In this document: positions 1 to 10,599 of the stretch, in pieces
Layout: each line of letters starts with the position of its first letter
Position numbering within the stretch: position 1 is the first letter of the stretch
From: Setoptus koraiensis
Lineage: Eukaryota > Arthropoda
Direction: 5' to 3'
DNA length: 64,000 nt
NCBI GenBank assembly: GCA_048013815.1
Contig: CM106586.1
Span: 5,146,001-5,210,000 of the forward strand
The notes under the pieces: model-generated
Database searches by the model: none
What the model was told of the DNA's origin: nothing
What the model saw: the letters and a program-made list of their open reading frames with translations, nothing else
Translations under genes and position numbers: made by a program

Positions 1-18
1 CTTAAAAGTTTACCTCAG

Positions 19-2016
19 ATCCCCAACATAAAAATGGAAGACCCCGAGCATCATCCTGTAATGAAAAAAGCAAAAATCAAACAAATTGTCGATAGCAATA
101 AGAGAGAGTCCCTGATCAATTATACATTACCAATTAGAACAATGTTCTCCGTTTTACCGATGCCAACAATGTATTCATGGGCCGAAATACAGAGAAACTT
201 TTTAGCGGATGACGAAACTGTTCTTCACAACATACCATACATGGGTGACCATATACTTGATGAGGATCTCAATTTCATCGAGGAACTATTGGATAACTAC
301 GATGGCAAAGTACATAGTGACAAAGAAAAATCAGAATTGACTGAGGATTTGTTTGTAGAAGTAATCAACGCCTTACTGAAGTATATAGAAGAAACTAAAG
401 CAACTCAAGCTGCCAAAGCTGCCAACGCCAAAGTAAATCCCCCTACTCACGACTTGAAATTATCAAATGGCTCCTCTGCTTGTGTTACCAATGGCCACTC
501 TCACACAAACGGTAACGGGTGCCATGCTAGTACTTCAGACTGTGCTAGTTCATCAACAAGTTCTGAATCAAAATCAGACAAATTGACTTACTCAGCTAGG
601 AGAGATTCAACTTTGAGGCGCACCGCCGAACGACTTGCCAATATTTATTTGATTAGAGGCGAAGCCAACAGGCAACCACCGATAACACCCCCAGATCCTG
701 ATCTCATGTTCGCCGCGATGTCAGCTGTACTACAGGATCAAGGTAATGCAGAGGACATCAAAGCGAAATATTATCGTCTTATCCGTCCACAACCTGATGA
801 GCCTACGCCTCCACTGGAATCCAACCCGAACATAGATGGTGAAAAAGCACAATCTGCTTCGCGCGAGCAAACTATGCACTCTTTTCACACACTATTTTGC
901 AGAAGATGCTATGAATATGATTGTTGTCTCCACCCGCCTATTAAATCTGTTCCTAGGAGAAATTACCGTAATAGTGAAGAACCAACTGAACCACATAAAT
1001 GTGAACAATGCCGAGCAAATGCTAACGAGTCGCTTAATGGTGGTGATGCTGGTGAAGACAGAAAAATTATAACCGACTTTAGTGATTGGACAGGCGCTGA
1101 AATGTCATTAGCGAGAGTTTTCAACACCGTTTATCGGAGTAATTACTGTATGATTGCAGAAGTAATAGAAACTAAGACATGTTCTCAAGTTCGGGACTTC
1201 ATTCTCAATGAAAATCTGAAAAAAGATGATAAGGACCAAACTGACAAATGTGATGTAGAGAGTCGTGCCAAAAAGAAGAGACGCCGCGCTTGGTCTCTCC
1301 ATCGTAGGAAACGACAAATTAAGCGTGAAGGGTCCCATAGTCACCTTAGGAATTATGTACCTTGCGATCATCCAGGAAAGCCATGTGATGCAGATTGCCC
1401 CTGCGTCAGCTCTCAAAACTTTTGTGAGAAGTATTGTAATTGCAGCCCGGATTGCCAGCATAGATTCCCGGGTTGTCGTTGTAAGGCTCAATGTAATACT
1501 AAACAATGCCCTTGCTATTTGGCCGTAAGAGAATGTGACGCCGATCTCTGTACTGCATGCGGTTCGGAACACACGCAATGTAGAAATGTTTGTATACAAA
1601 GAAGTTTGAAAAAGCATCTACTATTAGCTCCTTCGGACGTTGCCGGTTGGGGAATATTTTTGAAAGATGGTGCCTTAAGACATGAATTTATAAGTGAGTA
1701 TTGTGGCGAAATAATATCACAAGACGAAGCAGATCGCCGAGGAAAAGTATACGACAAATATGCATGTAGTTTTCTATTTAACTTGAACGACGAATATGTT
1801 GTGGATGCCACTAGGAAGGGCAACAAAATCAGATTTGCAAATCATTCTGTCAACCCCAATTGCTATGCGAAAGTCATGATGGTCAATGGAGATCACAGAA
1901 TCGGTATCTTCGCCAAACGACAAATATATGGAGGGGAGGAGCTATTTTTCGACTATCGTTACGGCCCGACTGAACAGCTTAAGTTCGTTGGTATAGAGCG
2001 AAAACTACCAACATGA
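19..2016 (+). CDS. E(z): Histone H3K27 methyltransferase E(z)/EZH (5' end outside window)
   Basis: Catalytic subunit of Polycomb repressive complex 2, which methylates H3 Lys27 in the nucleus. Counting from the ATG at 34, the reading frame shows the N-terminal block MYSWAEIQRNF...DETVLHNIPYMGD (about residue 46 on), the HSFHTLFCRRC motif (~281), a SANT-like block (~355), a basic stretch (~410), the Cys-rich CXC domain (~445-515) and a SET domain (~527-650) with FANHSVNPNC and a C-terminal FDYRYG. Catalytic motifs look intact. The frame is open to base 1, and tttacctcag at 9-18 is a good splice acceptor, so the ATG at 34 is probably internal. Vertebrate EZH2 has roughly 100 further N-terminal residues, expected in upstream exons. 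The visible ~2 kb is one exon. It converges on the PMCA-like gene and their 3' ends overlap. Confidence 0.96.
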   Translation: MPNIKMEDPEHHPVMKKAKIKQIVDSNKRESLINYTLPIRTMFSVLPMPTMYSWAEIQRNFLADDETVLHNIPYMGDHILDEDLNFIEELLDNYDGKVHSDKEKSELTEDLFVEVINALLKYIEETKATQAAKAANAKVNPPTHDLKLSNGSSACVTNGHSHTNGNGCHASTSDCASSSTSSESKSDKLTYSARRDSTLRRTAERLANIYLIRGEANRQPPITPPDPDLMFAAMSAVLQDQGNAEDIKAKYYRLIRPQPDEPTPPLESNPNIDGEKAQSASREQTMHSFHTLFCRRCYEYDCCLHPPIKSVPRRNYRNSEEPTEPHKCEQCRANANESLNGGDAGEDRKIITDFSDWTGAEMSLARVFNTVYRSNYCMIAEVIETKTCSQVRDFILNENLKKDDKDQTDKCDVESRAKKKRRRAWSLHRRKRQIKREGSHSHLRNYVPCDHPGKPCDADCPCVSSQNFCEKYCNCSPDCQHRFPGCRCKAQCNTKQCPCYLAVRECDADLCTACGSEHTQCRNVCIQRSLKKHLLLAPSDVAGWGIFLKDGALRHEFISEYCGEIISQDEADRRGKVYDKYACSFLFNLNDEYVVDATRKGNKIRFANHSVNPNCYAKVMMVNGDHRIGIFAKRQIYGGEELFFDYRYGPTEQLKFVGIERKLPT

Positions 2017-2020
2017 TCAG

Positions 2021-2026
2021 TTTATT
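2021..2026 (-). terminator. Poly(A) signal AATAAA of the PMCA-like gene
   Basis: TTTATT on the plus strand reads AATAAA on the minus strand, about 20 bases past the TAG at 2047. It sits 5 bases beyond the E(z) stop, so the two transcripts overlap tail to tail. Confidence 0.6.
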
Positions 2027-2046
2027 TTGTCATAACAACATAACTA

Positions 2047-4479
2047 CTACCTAACTCGAACCTTCGGCTGCCTCACTGCTTTTACATTCCTGCTTGGACT
2101 TCTATTTTGCTGTCCTGTAATGGGCGCTATAAGCGCGCCCAATATTGCGAAAACAAATATAAAAAACCATTTGTCAGGACTCAGATTCTCCAATCCAAAG
2201 GCATTAGTTTCTGTAAGAGTTATCTAATTACAGTAGTATATTTGGGAAGATTGTACAAAAGAATTATTATAATATATAGTAATAAACGATTTTCATGAAG
2301 GAATTCGTACATTTTGCTGAAACTGTTCAGGTGATAAAACTTACTTGTAGGAATATAGAGAAAATCAGTATGCATACAAAAAACGGGTGACTAGAGGAGC
2401 CCGCCAGTATGTTGAAACTGCCAGACTGGTTGAAACAATTTATCAGATTGAAGATATTATTGAGCACTAGCGAGTTAAATGCCATAGTTTGATGCTGTCT
2501 TTTACTCTCCACATTAATTTGGAACATTACTTTTCCTGTAGATCATATCGAGATGGAGAGAGTTACCAGGAGGTTTAGTTATTTTAGTATTTACTTTGCG
2601 AGTCTCTGTGTCAGAAGATCAAAGAAACTTACCAAAAACCATCACTATTAACATGACAATAATCTGGTAAGCAACGTGTAGTTTTATCAATTTGAATGTC
2701 ACATCATCGATTAGTTTGCTGTGATGGAATGTCTGGCGAAAATCAGAAATGATTTCTTTGTTTATGACTGTCTCATCTAGATTGACATAGGATGCCTCTG
2801 GAGTTACGGTTATAGCTGGCATAGATCCATCCAACTGAATCATTGAATGTCTGTATTCTTTCGGCCCTCCGTGTAAATAAGACTGATCTGATGATTGATT
2901 CTGGTCATTAGACATATGTAATTGGAAGGACGAGGCCCTTCTATGACTGTTTGGCTTCTGAGGGCTGACACTGGCTCTATGATGGCTATTTAGATTCCCC
3001 TGGGAAGCTCTCATCTGTTTACTTGATACGCTGCTAGAAAGGTTTGTATTTGATCTGATCGGGGTGGTGCCCGTGGAAAAGCTACTCTGTTGCGAAATAT
3101 TCGGCAGTTTCAGTGGAGCTCTGGGCAATGAAGAGAGCCATTTGGTCATCAAAGAGGCCACTCCCAAAAGCACATATATGATGGTCAGTAGAACAAACTG
3201 GCTATTGGATAATATGTAATCTTGAAATACCATAATGGTTAAAAATCTATAAAGACAACATGATACGGACATGCTTACTTGAAACAATGCGAATGATTGT
3301 GTTATATTTGATGCAAGCAAACAAGTGATCAAAAATAGGTAAACATCGGAGAAGTTCAAGTCCGGTGACTTTAGCATAACTTGTGATTCGCGTTTCACAT
3401 CATCATCATCACAATCTTGAAATGTGACACCACAATCAGCTAATTTCATTGCCTCAGGATCGGTGAAAGTATATCCAAAATATACTAGGTTCTCATTGGG
3501 GAGTGGATGACATTTTTTGATTAAATATATTAAAAAAGACTTATCTGCTGGTGTTGCTTGTGACATGATTTTCATACGAGATAATAGATAACAAACTTTG
3601 CTTTGCTTGATGTCGCCCCTTGAGTCGGTGATGATTTTGAGAAGATCAACAGATCTAATAACAGCTAATCTATGATGTTCCTTTCTGATGAGACCAATGC
3701 TGATACCCAATTTGCGAGCATCTTCAAATGAATCTTCGACGACCAATTTGGGCTTGATATAAGATTTAGATAACTGATGGATAACGTCCCGAACCTGAAA
3801 ATAGACATCAAAAATAGTCGTAAGTCAACAAATCAGAAAAGAGCAGCGGTGGTGCTTTGATGACACGAATGATGATACTCACTAAAGGCCTCAGTCTGGT
3901 TGTAGAGGGCTGATTGAAAGCTTGACCATCGCCAAACATGATGTATTTCGGTATGACATTCAGAATCTGATCATCTTTAATTCTGATTCTAGATTCACCA
4001 GCTCGCCATTTAGCGCATTTCTTGTTGAATAATGTACATATAGGTAAACCTAATGGTATGATTACAGACACAATCGCTATGGATTGTTCAATAAATTCCA
4101 ATATTCTTTCTAAAAAGTATTTTGATACAGTTACAGATGCTAGATCTTTATTTCCTGATGTCGACGAAGATACAACAATTGGCGAAGACGTATCCAACTC
4201 CTTGACAGCATAACGTACTATCAAACCAATGAAAGTTATTACTCCCAATGTTATACCTATAACAATATAATAGTAATGTTTTTTTCTTGCTGATGTCAGT
4301 CGCTGAGTGAACAAGATGATTTTTTTTTTATGAAAACAGTCATACAACTCACCTAATTGCAGTAATTTCCTGCAAACATTGTCATATATATGGGCAGGTT
4401 TGCTTCTTATTGTGGCAATCTCATCTTGAACGCCTTCTTTGGTGGCCGTAGAATCATATGAGGTCATTCGGCGATTCAT
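2047..4479 (-). CDS. PMCA-like P-type ATPase pseudoenzyme (M3-M10 only)
   Basis: Five exons by GT-AG sites and phase: 4479-4353, 4289-3883, 3794-2633, 2535-2345, 2223-2047; 687 residues (PMCAs usually exceed 1000). Order matches PMCA: M3 (~43-70), M4 with PLGLP at 121-125 in place of PEGLP, hinge with LVVED (195-199) for MVTGD, ATPADK (258-263) for SSPTDK, GYTFTD (285-290) for TGDGTND, M5, M6 with IYVLLG for VNLIMD, then M7-M10 (FNSLVLNNIFNLIN for FNTFVMMQLFNEIN; LSPDKWFF near the end). The DKTGT phosphorylation site, N domain, A domain and M1-M2 are absent, so pumping is not expected. A ~120-residue Ser/Asn-rich loop lies between M6 and M7. The start ATG has an in-frame TGA just upstream with no AG between. 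Missed 5' exons remain possible. Homology is clear; a membrane regulatory or scaffold role is inference. Confidence 0.88.
2281..2286 (+). terminator. Poly(A) signal AATAAA of E(z)
   Basis: This is the first canonical AATAAA downstream of the E(z) stop, about 265 bases after it. The implied 3'UTR runs across the whole last coding exon of the opposing PMCA-like gene. Confidence 0.6.
4290..4352 (-). other. 63-nt in-frame intron (possible exitron) in the PMCA-like gene
   Basis: GGTGAG donor and CATCAG acceptor bound 63 nt (21 codons) with no in-frame stop, so retained and spliced forms both stay in frame. Removing it aligns the flanks with PMCA M3 without a gap (KLLQLA-RKKHYYYIV against KLTKLAVQIGKAGL), which supports splicing. 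Confidence 0.7.
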
Positions 4480-6434
4480 AATGTTTCGAATTGTGCAGAA
4501 TAGTAATCAAAGTTTGCAAAACATCACACATGACACTCATAATGCACATTTGTTGACAATGTTGTTGATCCGAACTGTTTTTTCAAATAGCTTGAAGTGG
4601 GTTTGTTGAACTAAAATACAAAAATGTAGAGCTCATATTGATCAAATGATGAGTGAAGATGAAGCCATTAAACTTTTTGTTGTTTCACTTGCGCAAATAT
4701 TAGGTATGCGTGACACAGATCCACGGCGCACTCTCAGAGCGAATATCAAATGGTGGCTAATGTGATTATAGTGTACTAGTAAGATTCTATATGTATGGCT
4801 TGCTGAAGATGAAGTGTTATTAATGGTGTCTATTGTGAGATATGAATAGTTTTATTTTTAGATGAAAGCATATAGACCCAATCATCCATCATAAAGATTA
4901 TAGAGTATCATGCTGGTTCAATAAGTCCATTATGTTAACAACAGAAACTATCTGATGTAATGTTGCTACAGCAAGCGGGCGAAATCTAGGCGGAGTCCTG
5001 TTATTATAAGCCTAGATGATGGTGATTAAGCTTTGTGATTCAGACTGCCAATAAATCACTAGTTTCAAGGCATCATTTAATTAGATCATGTTTCTATCCA
5101 ATATAGATGTCATCACGCACGCGTAAATACTTCATCGAAAACCTTCATTTAACTAGTTGGCACTTTTTTGACGTGGAATATAGTTTTATGAAAAGATTCA
5201 AGCAGGTCAGACATTGTTCGGCCAAACTAGCCTACTCTCTTTGCATACTCATTTGAAGGTTAATCTATTTTGAATTGATGATAGATTGTGATTGATGAGA
5301 TTTTCTGTATATGAGTACATCGGTATATTCAGTAAGTTGAGCGAGAAGCTCACCATTCAATGTGAATATATTTATGAACGGATTTTATGCGAGAGATTCG
5401 AAGACCGAATCATGACTGACAAGGTGCCCACAGTAGGACAGAAAACTTGTGAAAATCATGTTGCCCTGATATATTCTATGAACCGATTTTATATACCTAT
5501 TGTGCAAACCTCAAAGTTATTGGTGGATGTTGTTTCGACAAGTTACGAAACTAATGGTTACATGCAGTATTTCGCTTGCTAACATATATTTCGTGGAAAG
5601 AGGAATGAACAATGTGAAGTATTGGCACTGAAATTTGGGTTCATGAATTATTGATTCACAGCCAGATTGAGATCGTGCTGGTCGTTGCAATGATTAATTA
5701 ACAGCACACAACACGTGCAAATATAGCGTGTGGGCGGAATATCCATCGGAATAGCCTGAGCAGCCGATTGTTTTGACGGTAACATTAGTTATACGCTATG
5801 GTGGCGTTGTCAAATCTTCATAATTTTACATGCTAATGAGCCATTAGCAGTGACTATCACTAAATTTGATGGCGACTCATGTAGGCAAGCAAATGGCCTC
5901 AATGTTAGTATGTTCTCTTCTCTGTGTTTTCATGCTCGTATGTTGTTACTGTGCAAAAAATAATCATCAGGTTGGCATCATGCTAATGTCGAGTCATAAT
6001 TCAAATCACACAGCCATGATTATTAGTGACACGTCATGAAGTTATGTTAGCCTAACTTGCAAACTCACATAATGATAACTACCACACACTAATGTCTCGA
6101 TGAACTCTTTTGAGGCTACGCCCAATAGACCAAATGAACACTGCTGCTTTTTATTAGAACAGTGATGAGGCTGACTTTTGCTCCTCTTTTATGTGTAGTA
6201 TCTTGAATTCTGACGCAGATGATATTGCCTCAGTTGCTGGCGTCCATGGGGCCAAACATGGGAGCATAGTGTACGTGAATATAGCGAAGTTGTTGTAGTA
6301 TGGCTTTGGTTTTAGCCATCAATTTTGTTGTTCGATCTCAAATTGTGTCGTGATGATAAAAGTTAGCAAAAAGTTAGCAGCAACGTGGTACACTAACTAT
6401 CACTGATTTCAACTCTCGTACATGTAGTCTATTA
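4480..6434. other. Intergenic, no gene recognised
   Basis: About 2 kb between two minus-strand genes. I looked on the minus strand for missing 5' exons of the PMCA-like gene (M1-M2, actuator domain) and saw none. One 95-codon ATG reading frame on the plus strand (5295-5582) has no recognisable motif. Confidence 0.5.
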
Positions 6435-6435
6435 T

Positions 6436-7455
6436 TTATTCCACGAGGACTCTAACGGCATCAGAATCTTTTATCGAGTAACGTACGCCGTTGTAGTTGT
6501 ACACAGGCGCTGGTTCTTTGCCGAACCCGGGCAAATTTGATGTACTAGATTGACCACTGAAACATCGATCAGAATCCTCATCAAGTAGTAAGGCAAGCCA
6601 GAATGCTGTTATAGAGTGCAATATTAAATCAATAGACTGTGATATAATATCCAAGTATTTCTCATACAGATGATTCTCGTAGGCCACCCAAGCCGGATTA
6701 ACTCTTCTATTATCGTCATCATCTGCATTATCTTCGTCATCAATATCCGACTCTTTAATTGGTACAATCGAGGTTACTTTTCTCAAAGTGTCAGTCTCCA
6801 CAGTAGTACTTGTCGTTATTATTGGTTCTGAAGATTTGTCCTTTAAATGAGGATCATTTTTTAGATCGTCTGGATGAATGTATTCGTAATCACTGCTGAG
6901 GTCGAGATTGTTTCTTGAGTTGTTCTTTTTTGTTCCTCCGACATCCAACGAGGCATCATACTCATAGTCTTTGTCGCTCGATCTAGTTTTGCTTGTTACC
7001 TTTCGCTTAACAATACCTTCGCTGTTGTTCTTATTAGTATTATTATTAACATTATCAAGGCCGATCTTCGTTCGATTGTTGTTGGAACTGTTCCAGCTGA
7101 AATTCCTGACAGATTTTACTGAGCGAAGCGACGATAATGAATTATCTGTTGGTTGAACTTGCTTCGATGGTGTTATCTTTTCATAATAGGGCATTCTGGG
7201 CTGCTGGCCGCTCTGATTTGTTGTTCCAACGGCGTAAATAATGATCGAGGCCAACATTATAAGACACATACTGATGGCATACACAACTAGTATACATCTA
7301 TTTTCGATTGTTATACCAATCAGGCCTATTAGACAGAATGCTATCAATATAATCACTATCATGAGATTGTCGTCACGATGAAAGCATTTTCTCAATGATG
7401 ATGCTGTCAATAATAACAAATTGATAAACAGCGACGTTTTAATAGTGAACTTCAT
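6436..7455 (-). CDS. Four-TM membrane protein, possibly NKAIN-like
   Basis: A 339-residue single-exon protein. Hydrophobic segments: TM1 ~5-19 (SLFINLLLLTASSL), TM2 ~30-50, TM3 ~54-77 (CILVVYAISMCLIMLAS), then a ~190-residue polar Ser/Asn/Asp-rich loop, and TM4 ~272-292 (YLDIISQSIDLILHSITAF). The spacing of TM1-3, the G-x-x-G...VVYA pattern at TM2/TM3 and the YL-[DE]-[IV]-I start of TM4 resemble NKAIN, the Na,K-ATPase beta-subunit interacting family, but the long loop is unusual and the match is from memory. ATG at 7455 was chosen; the reading frame extends upstream only through a TTG. The stop codon overlaps an AATAAA (6440-6435), suggesting a very short 3'UTR. It could be an unrelated tetraspanning protein. 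Confidence 0.6.
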   Translation of the reverse strand: MKFTIKTSLFINLLLLTASSLRKCFHRDDNLMIVIILIAFCLIGLIGITIENRCILVVYAISMCLIMLASIIIYAVGTTNQSGQQPRMPYYEKITPSKQVQPTDNSLSSLRSVKSVRNFSWNSSNNNRTKIGLDNVNNNTNKNNSEGIVKRKVTSKTRSSDKDYEYDASLDVGGTKKNNSRNNLDLSSDYEYIHPDDLKNDPHLKDKSSEPIITTSTTVETDTLRKVTSIVPIKESDIDDEDNADDDDNRRVNPAWVAYENHLYEKYLDIISQSIDLILHSITAFWLALLLDEDSDRCFSGQSSTSNLPGFGKEPAPVYNYNGVRYSIKDSDAVRVLVE

Positions 7456-9586
7456 AGTGCGCAAGCTATTCCAATTAAAAATTGAAACCGACGAGCTAGA
7501 GGAATGTTTACGTTATTGGGAGCTGGTTGGTAGTATTTTTGCTTATCACGTTGATTGTGATTTTCCTAGACAATTGGTCCGTTGTTGATTAATAATAACT
7601 GTTCCTTCCTTCAGTTATTTTCGTTCAGATTTTGTTTTCGGATGATGACTAATTCAAATCGTCATTCTTGATTCTATCCCATGCTCATCCACAGTGTGAC
7701 AATAATACGAATTGATTTATATAGGTTGTGTCCAGGACACTCCAGAATGATATAATAACCACACAGATCGAACTTTTTTGAGCGCTCTAGTTTGTCGATG
7801 TTTTGCCAAGTTCGTTTGCGCCTGCGCAGTGAGCGTGTGCTCCAAAATGGCGCCAATTCAGTCAAGATTCGGCTGGCAGTGTTTCGGACTAAGGGAACAA
7901 GTGTTCATCGCTGCAAGATCTCCACCCTGGGCGTGATCCCGAATGTCCGCCAGTGAAAATGACAGGCGGGGTCACTAGAGAATGACTGAGTGAGAATGAC
8001 TTTAAAAATTTTGTGAGGAGACAGAACCAGGAGTAGAGGACGATCGAATTGGAAGAGATACAATGATCATGACAGTCATCACAGTCATCCCAGATATCTC
8101 AATCAATGCGCTCACACAACAGGATTTTCTATCTGATTTTCACTCCGTCACCAATCACTACGTCCTCCCTGTTTCACTCCGTCTCCCAAATTTGCCAGAG
8201 TTAAAGAATTGGAGTGATCCATCACCTCGAAACACTATCCGCTGCCAAGCTACTCTTTGTGCGAGGTAGTGTCTACTTCTTCTATCAAACTCTGTTTTCA
8301 CCAGAAAATCATTGTTGACCTCAGTCCGAGACGCCCCATCATATCTGTATGATCGCCATTCTTAATAATAGTGTTTTAACCGTGCTCTGGGCTGTCCCGA
8401 TCGGCTCAGCTCAGCTCACTTTTTGACTCAAAGAGTAAACTTGACTAATGGCGTTATATGATATAGATGTTAGTTCCGGTCTAAATTGCAAACTTTGAGC
8501 TCATGTAGAGCCTTGCATAATCAACACAAGTCAGAGTCCGAGGTCTGGATGTTGATTGAGCCGTTCGACAGATAGCTAAATAGTTTAGCTGTCAATGATC
8601 ATGACAACTGACAGAGTAGACCAAACTGAATCCATTCTAAGTTGAAACTTGTTTGCTATTGAGACTTATTCAACGAAGAATATTCTTTACACTGCTGTGT
8701 AAATGAGTTAGATGAAAAATACATTACAAACAAAAATTCATGTCCATAACATCATTTGATTGTATGAATAGGGGGCGCCATCTTTTGAGTGTGTTTCGGC
8801 ATTGGTGAACGAGCAACAAAACAGTGGCACAAGTGGTGAATGGCTCGCCTTACGACAACAACACAGATAGCACTGCTACAACAGCACACAGACACACACA
8901 CACACATACTTTATTTTAACCGATATCATGCGCAGTTGAACGCTTTGTTCGGATGAATTCCTCTTTCTCTCTGTCTCTCTCCCTTTCTCTTTATCTATTT
9001 CTCTTTATCAATTCAACAAACGTTTGCCTCATTTCTTCCATGACTACCTTGTTGAGAATCTTGATATCAATGTATGCCAAGAAATGCCATCAGCTATCAC
9101 CTTTGCCCACACCTATCTAATCCATATCACACTGAATACACTGTAGATAGCAATAGCCGGAATTTCAGAGTACAACAATCTTGGCTCACACTCAAATACA
9201 CACCAGAGCTACATCACCTACATAAAACTCTATCTCGTGACCAAAGGATGACCCTCAATATATTTCACCATTGGAATTCTAAAACGCAGATATAACCAGC
9301 TTGCTTGATTAAAAGAAGCACCTTAGACACGACGAAATCGCTGATGATACACACATTTTCACTCTAGCACGCACGAATACAATATTTTCCATGCTCATAC
9401 ACATTGAACAGCCTGCAATCTGTGCATCATCACATTTATAATATCGGCACCGTTACACGCTAATTTGGCCCAAGTGACCTATCCCGCTTCATCATCTGTG
9501 GATATCATTTGTTATTATTATCTACTTTATAAATAAACTAACATCTTATTACACAAGAGATACCAATTGATTAAACATTGATCAAA
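7456..9586. other. Intergenic region between four-TM gene and ZMYND19
   Basis: No coding sequence recognised. Besides the candidate promoter it holds GCGCCATCTT (8775-8784, YY1-like), a (CA)n run near 8889-8907 and a pyrimidine-rich stretch near 8958-9010. It probably contains the 5'UTR, and perhaps a UTR intron, of ZMYND19. Confidence 0.45.
7817..7856. promoter_or_regulatory. Candidate promoter core: NRF1-like and ATGGCGCC sites
   Basis: TGCGCCTGCGCA (7817-7828) is one base off the NRF1 palindrome. ATGGCGCCAA (7847-7856) resembles YY1/E2F-type sites. They lie between the minus-strand four-TM gene and plus-strand ZMYND19, as expected for a bidirectional promoter. Inference from motifs only. 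Confidence 0.35.
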
Positions 9587-10504
9587 ATGAAAGACGATGA
9601 TACCATACCGTGCGGATTGAAGCTCAGTCTCATCAAGTTGGGCCGGGTAGCCGGCAAAATAAAATACACTCTTGTCGACGATAGAGACTTGGACTTAACT
9701 AATCTCTTCTATCTAGACGCTAGACTTGACATAGATAGAAATGGCAATGGAGCCTCGATTCATGCCTTTGCTTATAAACGAGGCTCAGAACGTGACACTG
9801 CTATACATTTGCATAAATTAATATGGCTCAAACATCATGAATATATACCTCAAGGTTACTTTGTGACCCATCACAATGATATTACTATGGATAATAGATT
9901 GGACAATCTTTACCTTTTAACTGCTGAAGATTATATCAAGAAGATCATCAATCGATACAATGAATCACTCTCTATTAAACGTTCATCTAGCTCAAACAAC
10001 AACGCAACATCGGAAACATCGACCTCCTCACATAGTAACAGAATTGATAATCAACTGGCCACAACCAGCAATATAACGACACCAAATGTTTGTAACGCTG
10101 CCAGAAATACAAATGCCACTATTAGTAACACCACAACAAACCAACACGATAATCTCTATTATGAAGCCCTTAAGAAATTAGACCTCAGACGTATAATAGA
10201 GGAAGATTCTAATTGTGTCAGTAGGGCTAATCGAAGCTACGACGCGAATGGCGACTTTGTTTTATCCACAAGCGCAACGTCTATTTTTGAGTGTCGTCAT
10301 CTGTTGTGTAACCGAGTTGAGGCGGAACCGGGACAATTCTCAATTTGTGGAAGGTGCCAGGAGGCGCGCTACTGTGGTAAACCTTGTCAACTGTCGGATT
10401 GGCCGGTTCATTTGAAACTCTGTCGAGAAAAAGAGCAGCCTAGGTCTCAACCATCATCATCACATGATGACGACGATGCTGATTTCTCTAGTGATAATAA
10501 GTAG
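9587..10504 (+). CDS. ZMYND19: MYND zinc-finger protein ZMYND19
   Basis: A 305-residue single-exon protein. The N-terminal ~125 residues match ZMYND19 closely (LIKLGRVAGKIKYTLVDD, then DNRLDNLYLL), and a C-terminal MYND zinc finger (~240-280) has ICGRCQEARYCGKPCQ, DWPVH and a final LKLC. ZMYND19 is known as a small MYND adaptor (MIZIP) that binds the melanin-concentrating-hormone receptor in mammals. The protein is longer than the ~227-residue human form because of a ~80-residue Ser/Asn/Thr-rich insertion between the two domains. The first ATG in frame is at 9587 (context atcaaaATGa); a TTG three codons upstream follows an in-frame TAA. No intron is seen in the coding region. Confidence 0.95.
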   Translation: MKDDDTIPCGLKLSLIKLGRVAGKIKYTLVDDRDLDLTNLFYLDARLDIDRNGNGASIHAFAYKRGSERDTAIHLHKLIWLKHHEYIPQGYFVTHHNDITMDNRLDNLYLLTAEDYIKKIINRYNESLSIKRSSSSNNNATSETSTSSHSNRIDNQLATTSNITTPNVCNAARNTNATISNTTTNQHDNLYYEALKKLDLRRIIEEDSNCVSRANRSYDANGDFVLSTSATSIFECRHLLCNRVEAEPGQFSICGRCQEARYCGKPCQLSDWPVHLKLCREKEQPRSQPSSSHDDDDADFSSDNK

Positions 10505-10593
10505 GATTGTCAAAAGATTGCCTACATTGGTTAACTAACACCCAATCCATCATCAGTTGAAGAGTCTTATTTAAAACAATGTTTCATGTGGGC

Positions 10594-10599
10594 AATAAA
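10594..10599 (+). terminator. Poly(A) signal AATAAA of ZMYND19
   Basis: Canonical hexamer about 90 bases past the ZMYND19 stop. Confidence 0.65.

Noticed and set aside
5295-5582. 95-codon ATG frame on the plus strand between the PMCA-like and four-TM genes
   Set aside because: No motif, signal or neighbour support; length is within chance for this AT-rich spacer.
9578-9586. Extending ZMYND19 upstream to TTG
   Set aside because: It is a TTG just after an in-frame stop; the first ATG at 9587 is in good context. The same reasoning moved the starts of EXO70, the zinc-finger gene and the four-TM gene to their ATGs.
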